A DNA stretch of 8,462 nucleotides from Bacteroidota bacterium (GCA_023457535.1 JAEWLN010000004.1:1-8462), one strand, 5' to 3'. Shown: positions 1 through 7,044, counted from the stretch's first letter. Numbers and translations are program-made. Notes: generated by a model not told the origin, from the letters alone.

Positions 1-1769
1 CAATCGCGAACCTGTCGCCAACCGTTACCGGAAACGTTGTTTCGTACAGCATTTCCCCGGCATTACCGGCGGGACTGTCGTTTGATGCGGCAACGGGCGT
101 CATTTCAGGAACACCAACTGCAGTTACCGCCACCACAACGTATACCGTTACGGCCACCAACAGCGGCGGCAGCACTTCATTTGATATTGTAATTACCGTC
201 AATGACATTGCGCCATCGGCGTTAAGTTACACTTCGCCAAACGTTTACACTGTAGGTGATGCAATCGCGAACCTGTCGCCAACCGTTACCGGAAACGTCA
301 CTTCGTACAGCATTTCCCCGGCATTACCGGCGGGATTGTCGTTTGATGCGACAACGGGCGTCATTTCAGGAACACCAACTGCAGTTACAGCAGCAGCGGG
401 GTATACCGTTACAGCAAACAACTCGGGCGGAAACACGACGTTTGAGATCGTAATTACCATCAACCCGTTAGCGCCGCTGGCCCTGAGTTATTCCAATCCG
501 AATGTGTTCACCGCAGGCACGACAATCGCGAGTTTGACACCGTCGGTTACCGGCCACGTCGATACATACAGCATTGTACCGGATTTACCGTCCGGATTAA
601 CGCTCGATGCCTCTACGGGCGTCATTTCTGGAACGCCTGCCACGACGTCGGCGCTCACAACGTATCTTGTCACGGCGACCAACGCGAGCGGAAGCGTCTC
701 CTTTGCGTTGTTCATTACCGTCAACGATCTTGCGCCATCAGCATTGAGTTATACCACGCCAAATGTTTACACTGTGGGCGCTGCGATCGCAAACCTCTCG
801 CCTACTGTAACCGGAAACGTTGCTTCGTACAGCATTTCCCCGGCATTACCGGCGGGATTGTCGTTTGATACGGCAACGGGCGTCATCTCTGGAACGCCGA
901 CCACGGCGACGGCGTTGGCCACTTATGTTGTGACTGCGGTCAATACGGGTGGGAACGTTTCTTTTCCGGTTGTCATCACGGTTAATGACCTTGCGCCATC
1001 GGCGTTGAGTTATAACTCGCCAAACGTGTACACCGTAGGGACCGCCATTGCCAACCTGACGCCGACAGTTACCGGAAACGTGACCGGCTATACCGTGTCG
1101 CCTGCGCTGCCGGACGGTTTATCGATCGACGCGCTGACCGGAGCAATTTCAGGTATACCCACTGCCATTACCGAACTGACTACCTACGTCGTCACTGCGG
1201 CCAACACCGGCGGAAGCGTTTCGTTCCCGGTTGTGATCACGATCAACGATGCGGCCCCGACAGGACTCCTTTATGATACGCCAAACGTCTTCACGGTCAA
1301 CGCATCATTTACATTGGTGCCGTTGGTACAAGGCAACGTCACCGGATTTACGCTGGTGGGAACTTTGCCATCGGGCGTAACATTTGACCAGGCGACAGGA
1401 ATTATCTCGGGAGCAGCCACCACGCCGATGGCACAAACCAGCTATACGGTTACGGCGGGCAATTCAGGAGGTACGGTCAGTTTTACATTGACCCTTGAAA
1501 TTCTCGACCTGGCCCCTGCAGCATTGAGCTATCAAACCCCTAACGTGTATACGGTAGGAACCGCCATTACTGACTTGACGCCGACAGTTACCGGAAACGT
1601 AACCGGCTATACCGTGTCGCCCGCACTCCCGGACGGCCTGTCGATCGACGCGCTGACCGGAGTGATTTCCGGCACGCCGACCACCGTAACGCCAGAGGCT
1701 GCCTACACCGTTACCGCCACCAATTCAGGCGGGTCCGTTTCATTTGATGTGGTAATCACTGTTGATGAG
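1..1769 (+). repeat. Tandem 261-bp coding repeats (He_PIG-like domains)
   Basis: Units begin at 207, 468, 729, 990, 1251 and 1509, after a partial unit at 1-206. All complete units are exactly 261 bp except the fifth (1251-1508), which is 258 bp and lacks one codon in the segment after its TPNVFTV motif. The partial first unit matches the next unit at a 261-bp offset with only 5 mismatches in the first 127 bases. Units starting at 990 and 1509 are also very alike in their central part. The repeats stay in frame, as expected for domain duplication inside a gene. Confidence 0.92.
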
Positions 1770-2015
1770 CCACTTGCCAGCGCAGAATTTGCGGCAGATC
1801 GATTTGCAGTATATCCGAATCCGTTCTCAGACCGCATCGAAATCACGGGCATGACGGGTTCATTTGAATATTCGCTGTTTTCAGCCGATGGCAAGCAAAT
1901 AAAACAAGGTCGTGCCGATGGGAACATCGCGTTGCCGGATCTGCCAAACGGATTGTATTTGTTGCGCGTATCATCGGCCGACGCTACAAGGACGGTCAAA
2001 CTGATCAAACGATAA
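1..2015 (+). CDS. T9SS-secreted multi-repeat Ig-like (He_PIG) surface protein, C-terminal part
   Basis: This gene is open from the left edge, with codons in the frame that starts at base 3, and stops at TAA 2013-2015; its true start and signal peptide lie outside the window. About 670 residues are visible. Residues encoded by 1-1769 form one partial and six complete tandem repeats of 86-87 residues. Each carries a core close to LPAGLSFDxxTGVISGTPT, the hallmark of putative Ig-like (He_PIG, cadherin-like) domains, and ends in a strand like VSFxVVITVND. The last 80 or so residues hold a type A T9SS sorting domain (YPNPF near its start, GLYLLRV near its end, terminal KLIKR). The family knowledge is that such proteins cross the outer membrane through the T9SS and are released or anchored at the cell surface. 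A role in adhesion or polymer binding is inference; no catalytic domain is visible in this part. The upstream part could carry an enzyme or lectin module. Confidence 0.93.
   Translation, partial: IANLSPTVTGNVVSYSISPALPAGLSFDAATGVISGTPTAVTATTTYTVTATNSGGSTSFDIVITVNDIAPSALSYTSPNVYTVGDAIANLSPTVTGNVTSYSISPALPAGLSFDATTGVISGTPTAVTAAAGYTVTANNSGGNTTFEIVITINPLAPLALSYSNPNVFTAGTTIASLTPSVTGHVDTYSIVPDLPSGLTLDASTGVISGTPATTSALTTYLVTATNASGSVSFALFITVNDLAPSALSYTTPNVYTVGAAIANLSPTVTGNVASYSISPALPAGLSFDTATGVISGTPTTATALATYVVTAVNTGGNVSFPVVITVNDLAPSALSYNSPNVYTVGTAIANLTPTVTGNVTGYTVSPALPDGLSIDALTGAISGIPTAITELTTYVVTAANTGGSVSFPVVITINDAAPTGLLYDTPNVFTVNASFTLVPLVQGNVTGFTLVGTLPSGVTFDQATGIISGAATTPMAQTSYTVTAGNSGGTVSFTLTLEILDLAPAALSYQTPNVYTVGTAITDLTPTVTGNVTGYTVSPALPDGLSIDALTGVISGTPTTVTPEAAYTVTATNSGGSVSFDVVITVDEPLASAEFAADRFAVYPNPFSDRIEITGMTGSFEYSLFSADGKQIKQGRADGNIALPDLPNGLYLLRVSSADATRTVKLIKR
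1803..2012 (+). other. Type A T9SS C-terminal sorting domain
   Basis: About 70 residues close the repeat protein. They begin FAVYPNPFSDRIEI, continue with a beta-rich segment containing a LFSADGKQI strand-turn motif, then LPNGLYLLRV, and end in KLIKR. This order (YPNP box, DxxG turn, GxYxLRV box, terminal basic strand) is the classic type A T9SS sorting signature of Bacteroidota. It is recognised by the outer-membrane translocon and normally removed on export. The preceding acidic and alanine-rich linker (1770-1802) separates it from the last Ig-like repeat. Confidence 0.93.
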
Positions 2016-2023
2016 ATCTAAGG

Positions 2024-2047
2024 AAAGGGGCTTCGGCCTCTTTTTTT
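2024..2047 (+). terminator. Rho-independent terminator with UUCG tetraloop
   Basis: Bases 2024-2031 (aaaggggc) pair with 2036-2043 (gcctcttt) around a ttcg loop at 2032-2035. The 8-bp stem has one G-T wobble, and a run of seven T follows at 2041-2047, nine bases after the stop codon of the repeat protein. On the minus strand the same hairpin is followed only by a poor T run (tttcctt), so it should act best on the plus-strand gene. It may also slow transcription leaving the rfb cluster, whose last stop codon is inside the T-tract. Confidence 0.85.
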
Positions 2048-2882
2048 ATGCTTCTTCCAAAGCCTGGCGCCAGTCTTTGATGACGATACCAAAGCGCTGG
2101 CTGATCTTGGATTTGTCCAGCACGCTGTAAGCCGGACGTTTTGCGGGCGTCGGATAAGCCGATGTCGGGATCGGGGCCAGCGCTATGGTGACGTTGTTGA
2201 CTTCAAAAATAGCGCGCGCAAATTCATACCAGCTGATTGCGCCGCCATTGCTGAAATGATAGATTCCATAGGCATTACTCCCGCTTTGGATGATCTGGAC
2301 AAGTGCTTCGGCCAGGTCCACGGCGTGCGTAGGGGATCCGATCTGGTCATCGACTACGTTCAGCGATGTCCGCTCGCCGGCCAATCGCAGCATCGTTTTC
2401 ATGAAATTGGCGCCAAAACGCGAATATACCCACGAAGTGCGCACGATGAAATATTGTTGCATGATCGATTCCACAGCAAGCTCGCCCTGGCGTTTGGTTT
2501 GTGCATAAACGCCCTGCGGATGGGTCGCATCGGTTTCCAGGTACGGCGTGCGCTTGGTGCCGTCAAAGACAAAATCGGTGGAAATGTGCAACAGCGTGGT
2601 TTGGAATTCAACGCAAATACGCGCGAGGTTTTCGACACCCGTTACATTGATCGCATGCGCTTTATCGGGCTGGCTTTCGGCTTTGTCCACGGCGGTGTAA
2701 GCTGCGGCGTTGATGCAAAAATCGGGGTTAAGCTGGGAGAACATACGCAAAAGGCTTTGCGGATCGGTCAAATCTGCCTGGGCCGAACCGGCAAAGTGAA
2801 AATGGATCTGCGGATAACGATCGGCGATGGATTGCAGCGCCTGACCCAATTGCCCGTGTCCGCCCGTGACCAGCACTACCAT
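2046..2882 (-). CDS. rfbD: dTDP-4-dehydrorhamnose reductase
   Basis: This 278-residue protein is an extended short-chain dehydrogenase of the RmlD family. It performs the last step of dTDP-L-rhamnose synthesis, the NAD(P)H-dependent reduction of dTDP-4-dehydro-L-rhamnose in the cytoplasm. The N-terminal nucleotide-binding loop TGGHGQLG is at residues 6-13. NAAAYTAVDKAE follows at 58-69. The catalytic set is visible as STDFVFDG (101-108, Thr102) and YAQTK (Tyr126 and Lys130). RTSWVYS and the downstream DQIGSPT segment are also typical of the family. Length is normal for RmlD (about 280-300). The ATG overlaps the end of rfbC by 7 nt (2876-2882), which implies translational coupling. It is the last gene of the cluster, and its stop lies in the terminator of the convergent gene. 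Confidence 0.96.
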   Translation of the reverse strand: MVVLVTGGHGQLGQALQSIADRYPQIHFHFAGSAQADLTDPQSLLRMFSQLNPDFCINAAAYTAVDKAESQPDKAHAINVTGVENLARICVEFQTTLLHISTDFVFDGTKRTPYLETDATHPQGVYAQTKRQGELAVESIMQQYFIVRTSWVYSRFGANFMKTMLRLAGERTSLNVVDDQIGSPTHAVDLAEALVQIIQSGSNAYGIYHFSNGGAISWYEFARAIFEVNNVTIALAPIPTSAYPTPAKRPAYSVLDKSKISQRFGIVIKDWRQALEEA

Positions 2883-3427
2883 ACTTTCCGCGCGTTTTGA
2901 AGTGTGGGCTGCACGGCGTCTTTATCGGAAATAATGAGCTCGTTTGAGGAAAATGTCCAATCAATGCCCAGTTCAGGATCGTTGTAAGCCAATCCGCCTT
3001 CCGATGCTTTGTTGTAAAAATTGTCGCATTTGTAGAAAAACGTCGCATGCTCGCTCAACACGAGGAATCCGTGGGCAAAACCGCGCGGAATGAACAATTG
3101 TTTTTGGTTTTGGCCGGACAATACCACCGCTACGTGTTTCCCGAATGTCGCCGACCCGGGACGGATGTCCACCGCCACATCGAGCACCTCGCCCTGCAAT
3201 ACGCGCACGAGTTTGGCCTGCGCATGCGGGCCGGTCTGATAATGCAATCCGCGCAGCACACCGCGTGCAGAATACGATTGGTTGTCCTGCACAAAATGGA
3301 CGGTCTGACCGGTGCCGAGCTGAAACGACATTTCGTTGAAACTCTCCATGAAATAGCCGCGCTCGTCGGCAATGATGCGCGGCTCGAGAATAAAGCAGCC
3401 TTCGAGTGGTGTCGCGGTAAAATTCAT
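2876..3427 (-). CDS. rfbC: dTDP-4-dehydrorhamnose 3,5-epimerase
   Basis: This 183-residue protein matches the RmlC family over its full length (usual size about 180-190). It epimerises C3 and C5 of dTDP-4-dehydro-6-deoxy-D-glucose to give dTDP-4-dehydro-L-rhamnose. Visible signatures are the DERGYF motif (21-26), FVQDNQS (45-51), VLRGLHYQ with the catalytic-type His62, the Lys at 72, DVAVDIRPGS (83-92), IPRGFAHGF (113-121) and FYKCDNFY, which contains the Tyr expected near 132. By analogy with known RmlC enzymes, His62 and Tyr132 are the acid-base pair. The start codon comes 1 nt after the rfbA stop, and the end overlaps rfbD by 7 nt. No key residue appears to be missing. Confidence 0.96.
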   Translation of the reverse strand: MNFTATPLEGCFILEPRIIADERGYFMESFNEMSFQLGTGQTVHFVQDNQSYSARGVLRGLHYQTGPHAQAKLVRVLQGEVLDVAVDIRPGSATFGKHVAVVLSGQNQKQLFIPRGFAHGFLVLSEHATFFYKCDNFYNKASEGGLAYNDPELGIDWTFSSNELIISDKDAVQPTLQNARKVW

Positions 3428-3428
3428 A

Positions 3429-4286
3429 TCAAATGATACTTAACAAATGTTTTCCATACCCGCTTTTGAGCAGCGGCTGGGCCAGTGCACGAAGTTGGGA
3501 TGCGTCGATAAAGCCCATTTTATAGGCCGCTTCTTCAATCGATCCGATCTTGAGTCCTTGGCGTTCTTCAATGACCTGGACAAACTGCGAGGCCTGCATC
3601 AGCGAATTGAACGTACCGGTATCGAGCCATGCCGTTCCGCGATCGAGTATGCTGACTTTGAGTTTGCCGCGTTTGAGGTATTCTTTGTTGACGTCTGTGA
3701 TTTCGAGTTCGCCGCGATGGCTCGGTTGGATATCGGCTGCGATTTCAACCACGTCATTGTCGTAAAAATAAATGCCCGGCACGGCGTAATTGGATTTGGG
3801 GACGGCCGGCTTTTCTTCGATCGACAGCACCTTGCCCGCATCGTCAAAATCGACTACGCCATAGCGCTCCGGATCGTGCACGTGATAGGCGTAAATAATG
3901 CCGCCGTCGGGGTTGTTGTTGGCCAAAAGCAAATCCGATAAGCCTGTGCCGTAAAAAATATTGTCGCCGAGTATGAGTGCAACTTTATCGGTTCCGATGA
4001 ATTCTCGTCCAATGATGAACGCCTCGGCCAATCCGTTGGGCTGTTCCTGTACGGCGTATTCAAAGCGGCAACCCAACTGGCTTCCATCGCCTAACAATTG
4101 TTCGAACAGCGGCAAATCATGCGGGGTGGAAATGATCAGGATTTCGCTGATTCCGGACCACAGCAGCGTAGACAGCGGATAGTAGATCATCGGCTTGTCA
4201 TAAATGGGCATCAACTGCTTGCTGACGGCCAGTGTAAGCGGATGCAAACGCGTGCCCGATCCGCCGGCTAGAATAATTCCTTTCAT
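3429..4286 (-). CDS. rfbA: Glucose-1-phosphate thymidylyltransferase
   Basis: This 285-residue protein belongs to the RmlA nucleotidyltransferases, which join dTTP and glucose-1-phosphate into dTDP-glucose plus pyrophosphate, the entry step to dTDP-sugars. The N-terminal nucleotide-binding signature LAGGSGTRLHPLT is at residues 6-18. It is followed by SKQLMPIYDKPMIYYPLS (22-39), GLAEAF (85-90), the metal-binding LGDN (106-109), and the sugar-binding region with SIEEKP and HRGELEITDVN. Size is normal (about 290). The ATG directly abuts the TAA of the upstream Wzz-like gene (TAAATG), so the two are probably translated together. The short form and the motif set favour the classical RmlA over longer UTP-specific relatives. 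Confidence 0.96.
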   Translation of the reverse strand: MKGIILAGGSGTRLHPLTLAVSKQLMPIYDKPMIYYPLSTLLWSGISEILIISTPHDLPLFEQLLGDGSQLGCRFEYAVQEQPNGLAEAFIIGREFIGTDKVALILGDNIFYGTGLSDLLLANNNPDGGIIYAYHVHDPERYGVVDFDDAGKVLSIEEKPAVPKSNYAVPGIYFYDNDVVEIAADIQPSHRGELEITDVNKEYLKRGKLKVSILDRGTAWLDTGTFNSLMQASQFVQVIEERQGLKIGSIEEAAYKMGFIDASQLRALAQPLLKSGYGKHLLSII

Positions 4287-5270
4287 TTACAATGCGCTTT
4301 GGGCACGTCTTGCCGATTGTGTTTTATAAAACTTCGCAAACAGGTTGACCACGATAAACATTGCGATCAACAGCAACGGCAGCACAAATTTGAGCTTGCC
4401 ATTGACCGACTCGCTGTTTTCAATGTTGAGTACCTGGCTCACATCGCGCACGATCTTTTGCGTTGTGATCAGGTTGATGCGCTGATCGCCGAGTTCGCGT
4501 ACGATGCGTTCCTTGGTTTCGATCAAATCGTTGAGCGGTGAATTTTCGTTGTAATAGACGAGTTTATCGCCTTTTGCTCCGCCGTTTGCAATGCCGTTCA
4601 AAAATCCGTCAATTTGAGCAATAATCGTTTCGTTGGCCTGCATCTTCACTTTGATATTGTTGACGGCCTCGCGCTGCACCTGTGAAAAATACTGACTGTT
4701 GTTTAAAAAATTGAGCAACGGTTCGACGGTTTGCGCCTTGGTCGTGTAATTCTTGGTTTTGAACTCGACCAGGTGAAAGCGGTAATTTTTGCTCGTAGGG
4801 CGCTCTTCGATGATTTTTTTAATGTCGCTGTCTTCAGCCATCAGTTTGAGCAATTCGAAGTTGCGCTCATTGCTCATCGTGATGAATTGGTAGACGTCGA
4901 TGATGGGCTTGATTTCTATTTTGGTAAATTTCGCCGGATTCTTAATGCCGATGCGCGACAAAAACAACGTATCGCGCTCCTTGATTTTAGCGTTGATCAA
5001 ATCGACCTTGGCATACAAATAATCGCTTGAGCCAAAATTGGGCATGACCACGATTTGGTGATCGTAGGTTTTATTGGTGCGGTCAAGGTAAAAGCCAAGG
5101 CCTACGCCCAAAGCCACGAGTATGATCAGGTAAATCTTATTCCTGAGTAAAAACTGGATCGAATCGAACACAAGGTCGTTGACCGATTGGACAAAGCCTT
5201 TGAATTTTTGCGACACCATCGTCATGTCGATTTCCTGATCGTCGGGGTTTCTGGGAACGTTTGTACTCAT
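4287..5270 (-). CDS. Putative Wzz-like chain-length determinant / polysaccharide co-polymerase
   Basis: This 327-residue protein has the outline of a polysaccharide co-polymerase. It has a cytoplasmic N-terminus of about 45 residues, a first membrane helix near 46-62 (IYLIILVALGVGLGFYL), a long charged and mostly helical region (63-294) that would lie in the periplasm, a second helix near 295-312 (FVLPLLLIAMFIVVNLFA), and a short basic tail. No tyrosine-kinase domain or Walker motif is present, so it is of the kinase-free type if it is a Wzz relative. Sequence signatures of classical Wzz are weak; the assignment rests on topology and on its place directly upstream of rfbA. It starts 5 nt after the stop of the upstream gene. 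A role in setting O-antigen or capsule chain length is inference. Confidence 0.65.
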   Translation of the reverse strand: MSTNVPRNPDDQEIDMTMVSQKFKGFVQSVNDLVFDSIQFLLRNKIYLIILVALGVGLGFYLDRTNKTYDHQIVVMPNFGSSDYLYAKVDLINAKIKERDTLFLSRIGIKNPAKFTKIEIKPIIDVYQFITMSNERNFELLKLMAEDSDIKKIIEERPTSKNYRFHLVEFKTKNYTTKAQTVEPLLNFLNNSQYFSQVQREAVNNIKVKMQANETIIAQIDGFLNGIANGGAKGDKLVYYNENSPLNDLIETKERIVRELGDQRINLITTQKIVRDVSQVLNIENSESVNGKLKFVLPLLLIAMFIVVNLFAKFYKTQSARRAQSAL

Positions 5271-5275
5271 GCGTA

Positions 5276-6967
5276 TTATAGGTTAAAAATTTGTTCCAAT
5301 ATTTTGATCGTAATCAGATACGTTGGCTTGACACCAGTCGTACCAAGGCCGCCCGAAGCGAGCGTGCTTCCGGTTTCCAGCGGGTTGTCCGAAGCGTAAT
5401 AAGCGTACCGGACCTTGACGTCGGGATTGATGCTCTTGCGTATTTTTGACGCCGATTGGATCGCTTTCTGATAATAAGCGCCTTCCATTTCAAGCCCGAT
5501 CACACCCCAGGTAGAATCGTGGAAAAATTTGAGCAGGTCTTTGTTTTGAAGCGATGTTCCCAAAACGGTTACCATCGGACCGGCGTATACAGGAATGTCA
5601 TTGCCTTCGAACATTTCAGCCGTGAGCTCGTTCTCGAACGGATAATTGTCGCCCGTACCTTCGTTGATGTGCGCCGACGGGATCATGATATCGCCCTTGC
5701 CGCCTTCCAAAATGCCCGCCTTGCCCATAATCGACACCGACTCTACGTTCAGAAACGTCTTATTGTCCTTGTCTTCTTTGTAAGGTTTGAGCAATTCGTC
5801 AATGGTCTCGTAGGCTTGTTCGCCAAACGCATAATCCATGACAATGATCACCGGCTGGCTCGCGGGGTCGATCTTCGCACCCGGAAACGCCGATTTTTTC
5901 CAATCGATCCTGGCCGTGTCAAAAATCTGCACGTCGATATTGGTTCCCGAGGTATCCGGAAGCGAAATCATGCCGTGGAGTTTTGCGAATTCCTCGACCT
6001 TGCCGCGCACGTCGCCTGCCCCGGATTTGCTGAGCTCCTCGTAAATAAAAAAGTCGGATTTGTCCTTGTATTTTGCCTTGAGCACATGGGTCGCAAACAG
6101 CGAATTCATCACACTGTGCATGTTGGCACTGATGATGTGGATCGGACGGCTGAGCAACTGGTGTTCTTTGAGCACTTTTTTGATGTTGGTTGCCCAAATC
6201 TCGCCGTGAATATGGTGCCCGAGCCGCTCGCGTAAAATCGGACTGAACGTCACGGTGCGTTTAGGCCCGCCCATCGCCTCTTCCAGCGCCAGTTTTCCAA
6301 GCCAGTAGATCACGTGCAGGAAACGGTCCGGTTTTTCGGTTGTCGCAAACGAGTCGTAAATGTCCATGACCTCGGCAAATGTGCGCCCAAGAATATTGGC
6401 CGTATGCGAAAGCGTTTTTTCGCGGTCCACGAGATTGAGCTTTTTATTGCCCAGCACCGCTTGCTCTAGCTTGCTCCAGTCGCGCGTGACCTCGCCGGTT
6501 TCGTCGATCAGCACATTGTGTTTGATTTTGTGCGATTCGACGAAAATAAAAGTCAGGTGGGTCAGAATATCGTAAATATCCGATCGGCCGCGTGTAATCT
6601 CAACATTCATCTGCTCATCGTCGATGCGGTAGCAATTGCGCTTTCTTTTGGGCGGAACGATGGCCGTAAAATGCGATTTAGAGTAGCCTTCGTCAGAGGT
6701 CAGATTGATGAACCTGCACTCCTCGATCCCTATCGGCAGGCGTTCGATGACGTATAAAAGTCCGTTGAGCTCGATTTTTTCCTCGGCGATCGTCCCGTAA
6801 ATTTCCGGTCGCAACGACAAAAGCGCCTCGCGTAACGTATCGCCTGACACGCCCATCGGCTTGTAGAAGCCGCGGTTGAACAAATGGCGCATCGTGATGT
6901 ACAGTTTTTCGACCGCGCTCGATGATTCCTGCGCGCGCGAACGTACAATGTTTTTGATTTCTTTCAT
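5276..6967 (-). CDS. Uncharacterised protein with a nucleoside phosphorylase-like C-terminal region (DUF6909-like)
   Basis: The product has 563 residues from the preferred ATG at 6967. A GTG at 6991 would add eight residues, but it lies inside a GC-rich hairpin and the added residues look non-conserved in character. No signal peptide or membrane helix is visible, so the protein is probably cytoplasmic. I loosely recall this as a conserved Bacteroidota family named DUF6909, but cannot confirm the name. The N-terminal two thirds match nothing I recognise. The C-terminal third shows, in order, GKAGILEGGKGDIMIP (415-430), GLEMEGAYY (491-499) and YYASDNPLETGS (from 523). These correspond in order and character to the glycine/GD strand, the ExE/DME ribose-binding motif and the catalytic SD motif of the nucleoside phosphorylase / AMP nucleosidase superfamily. 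Hydrolysis or phosphorolysis of a nucleoside or nucleotide is therefore a reasonable inference. It is the first gene of the dTDP-rhamnose cluster. Confidence 0.8.
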   Translation of the reverse strand: MKEIKNIVRSRAQESSSAVEKLYITMRHLFNRGFYKPMGVSGDTLREALLSLRPEIYGTIAEEKIELNGLLYVIERLPIGIEECRFINLTSDEGYSKSHFTAIVPPKRKRNCYRIDDEQMNVEITRGRSDIYDILTHLTFIFVESHKIKHNVLIDETGEVTRDWSKLEQAVLGNKKLNLVDREKTLSHTANILGRTFAEVMDIYDSFATTEKPDRFLHVIYWLGKLALEEAMGGPKRTVTFSPILRERLGHHIHGEIWATNIKKVLKEHQLLSRPIHIISANMHSVMNSLFATHVLKAKYKDKSDFFIYEELSKSGAGDVRGKVEEFAKLHGMISLPDTSGTNIDVQIFDTARIDWKKSAFPGAKIDPASQPVIIVMDYAFGEQAYETIDELLKPYKEDKDNKTFLNVESVSIMGKAGILEGGKGDIMIPSAHINEGTGDNYPFENELTAEMFEGNDIPVYAGPMVTVLGTSLQNKDLLKFFHDSTWGVIGLEMEGAYYQKAIQSASKIRKSINPDVKVRYAYYASDNPLETGSTLASGGLGTTGVKPTYLITIKILEQIFNL

Positions 6968-6983
6968 TGGTTTGTTGGTTTTT

Positions 6984-6999
6984 AGCGGCACCCGCCGCC
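6984..6999 (-). other. GC-rich leader hairpin upstream of the operon's first ATG
   Basis: On the minus strand, gcggc and gccgc (plus-strand 6994-6998 and 6985-6989) form a perfect 5-bp stem around a gggt loop, with one more G-T pair outside it. It sits about 17 nt before the ATG at 6967 and contains the alternative GTG at 6989-6991. There is no T-tract after it, so it is not a terminator. It may be chance or may affect translation initiation. Confidence 0.4.
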
Positions 7000-7044
7000 C
7001 TACCCCTTCGCTTGAGGTTCTGATTACTTTTCTTTTCTAACCTG

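Larger units (their letters stand above)
2046..6967 (-). other. Probable single operon: uncharacterised gene, wzz-like, rfbA, rfbC, rfbD
   Basis: Five genes lie head to tail on the minus strand with spacings of 5 nt, 0 nt, 1 nt and a 7-nt overlap. There is no room for internal terminators, so one transcript starting near 7038 and running to about 2046 is the simplest reading. Three of the genes are successive or near-successive enzymes of dTDP-L-rhamnose synthesis, and the fourth is a likely polysaccharide chain-length factor. The leading gene is of unknown role. Confidence 0.8.

Noticed and set aside
1..1769. Regular repeats as a CRISPR array
   Set aside because: Units are 261 bp, lack spacers and stay in frame as protein domains.
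336..2015. TTG at 336 as a start of the repeat protein
   Set aside because: The frame is open to the window edge and the same repeat pattern continues upstream; a start in the middle of an Ig-like domain is not credible.
2256..2900. Open frame of about 214 codons on the plus strand opposite rfbD
   Set aside because: Codon-aligned antisense of a well-supported reductase gene; no independent sign of coding.
4287..5270. Wzc-type tyrosine kinase
   Set aside because: No Walker A/B motif and no tyrosine-rich tail; the protein ends shortly after the second membrane helix.
5456..6235. Open frame of about 259 codons on the plus strand opposite the phosphorylase-like gene
   Set aside because: Same codon-aligned antisense effect; low-complexity, arginine- and phenylalanine-rich translation with no domain pattern.
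6984..6999. GC hairpin as terminator of the GH3-family gene
   Set aside because: On the minus strand it is followed by ctaaaaacc, not a T-tract, and it lies downstream of the -7 element, so it belongs to the leader of the next gene.
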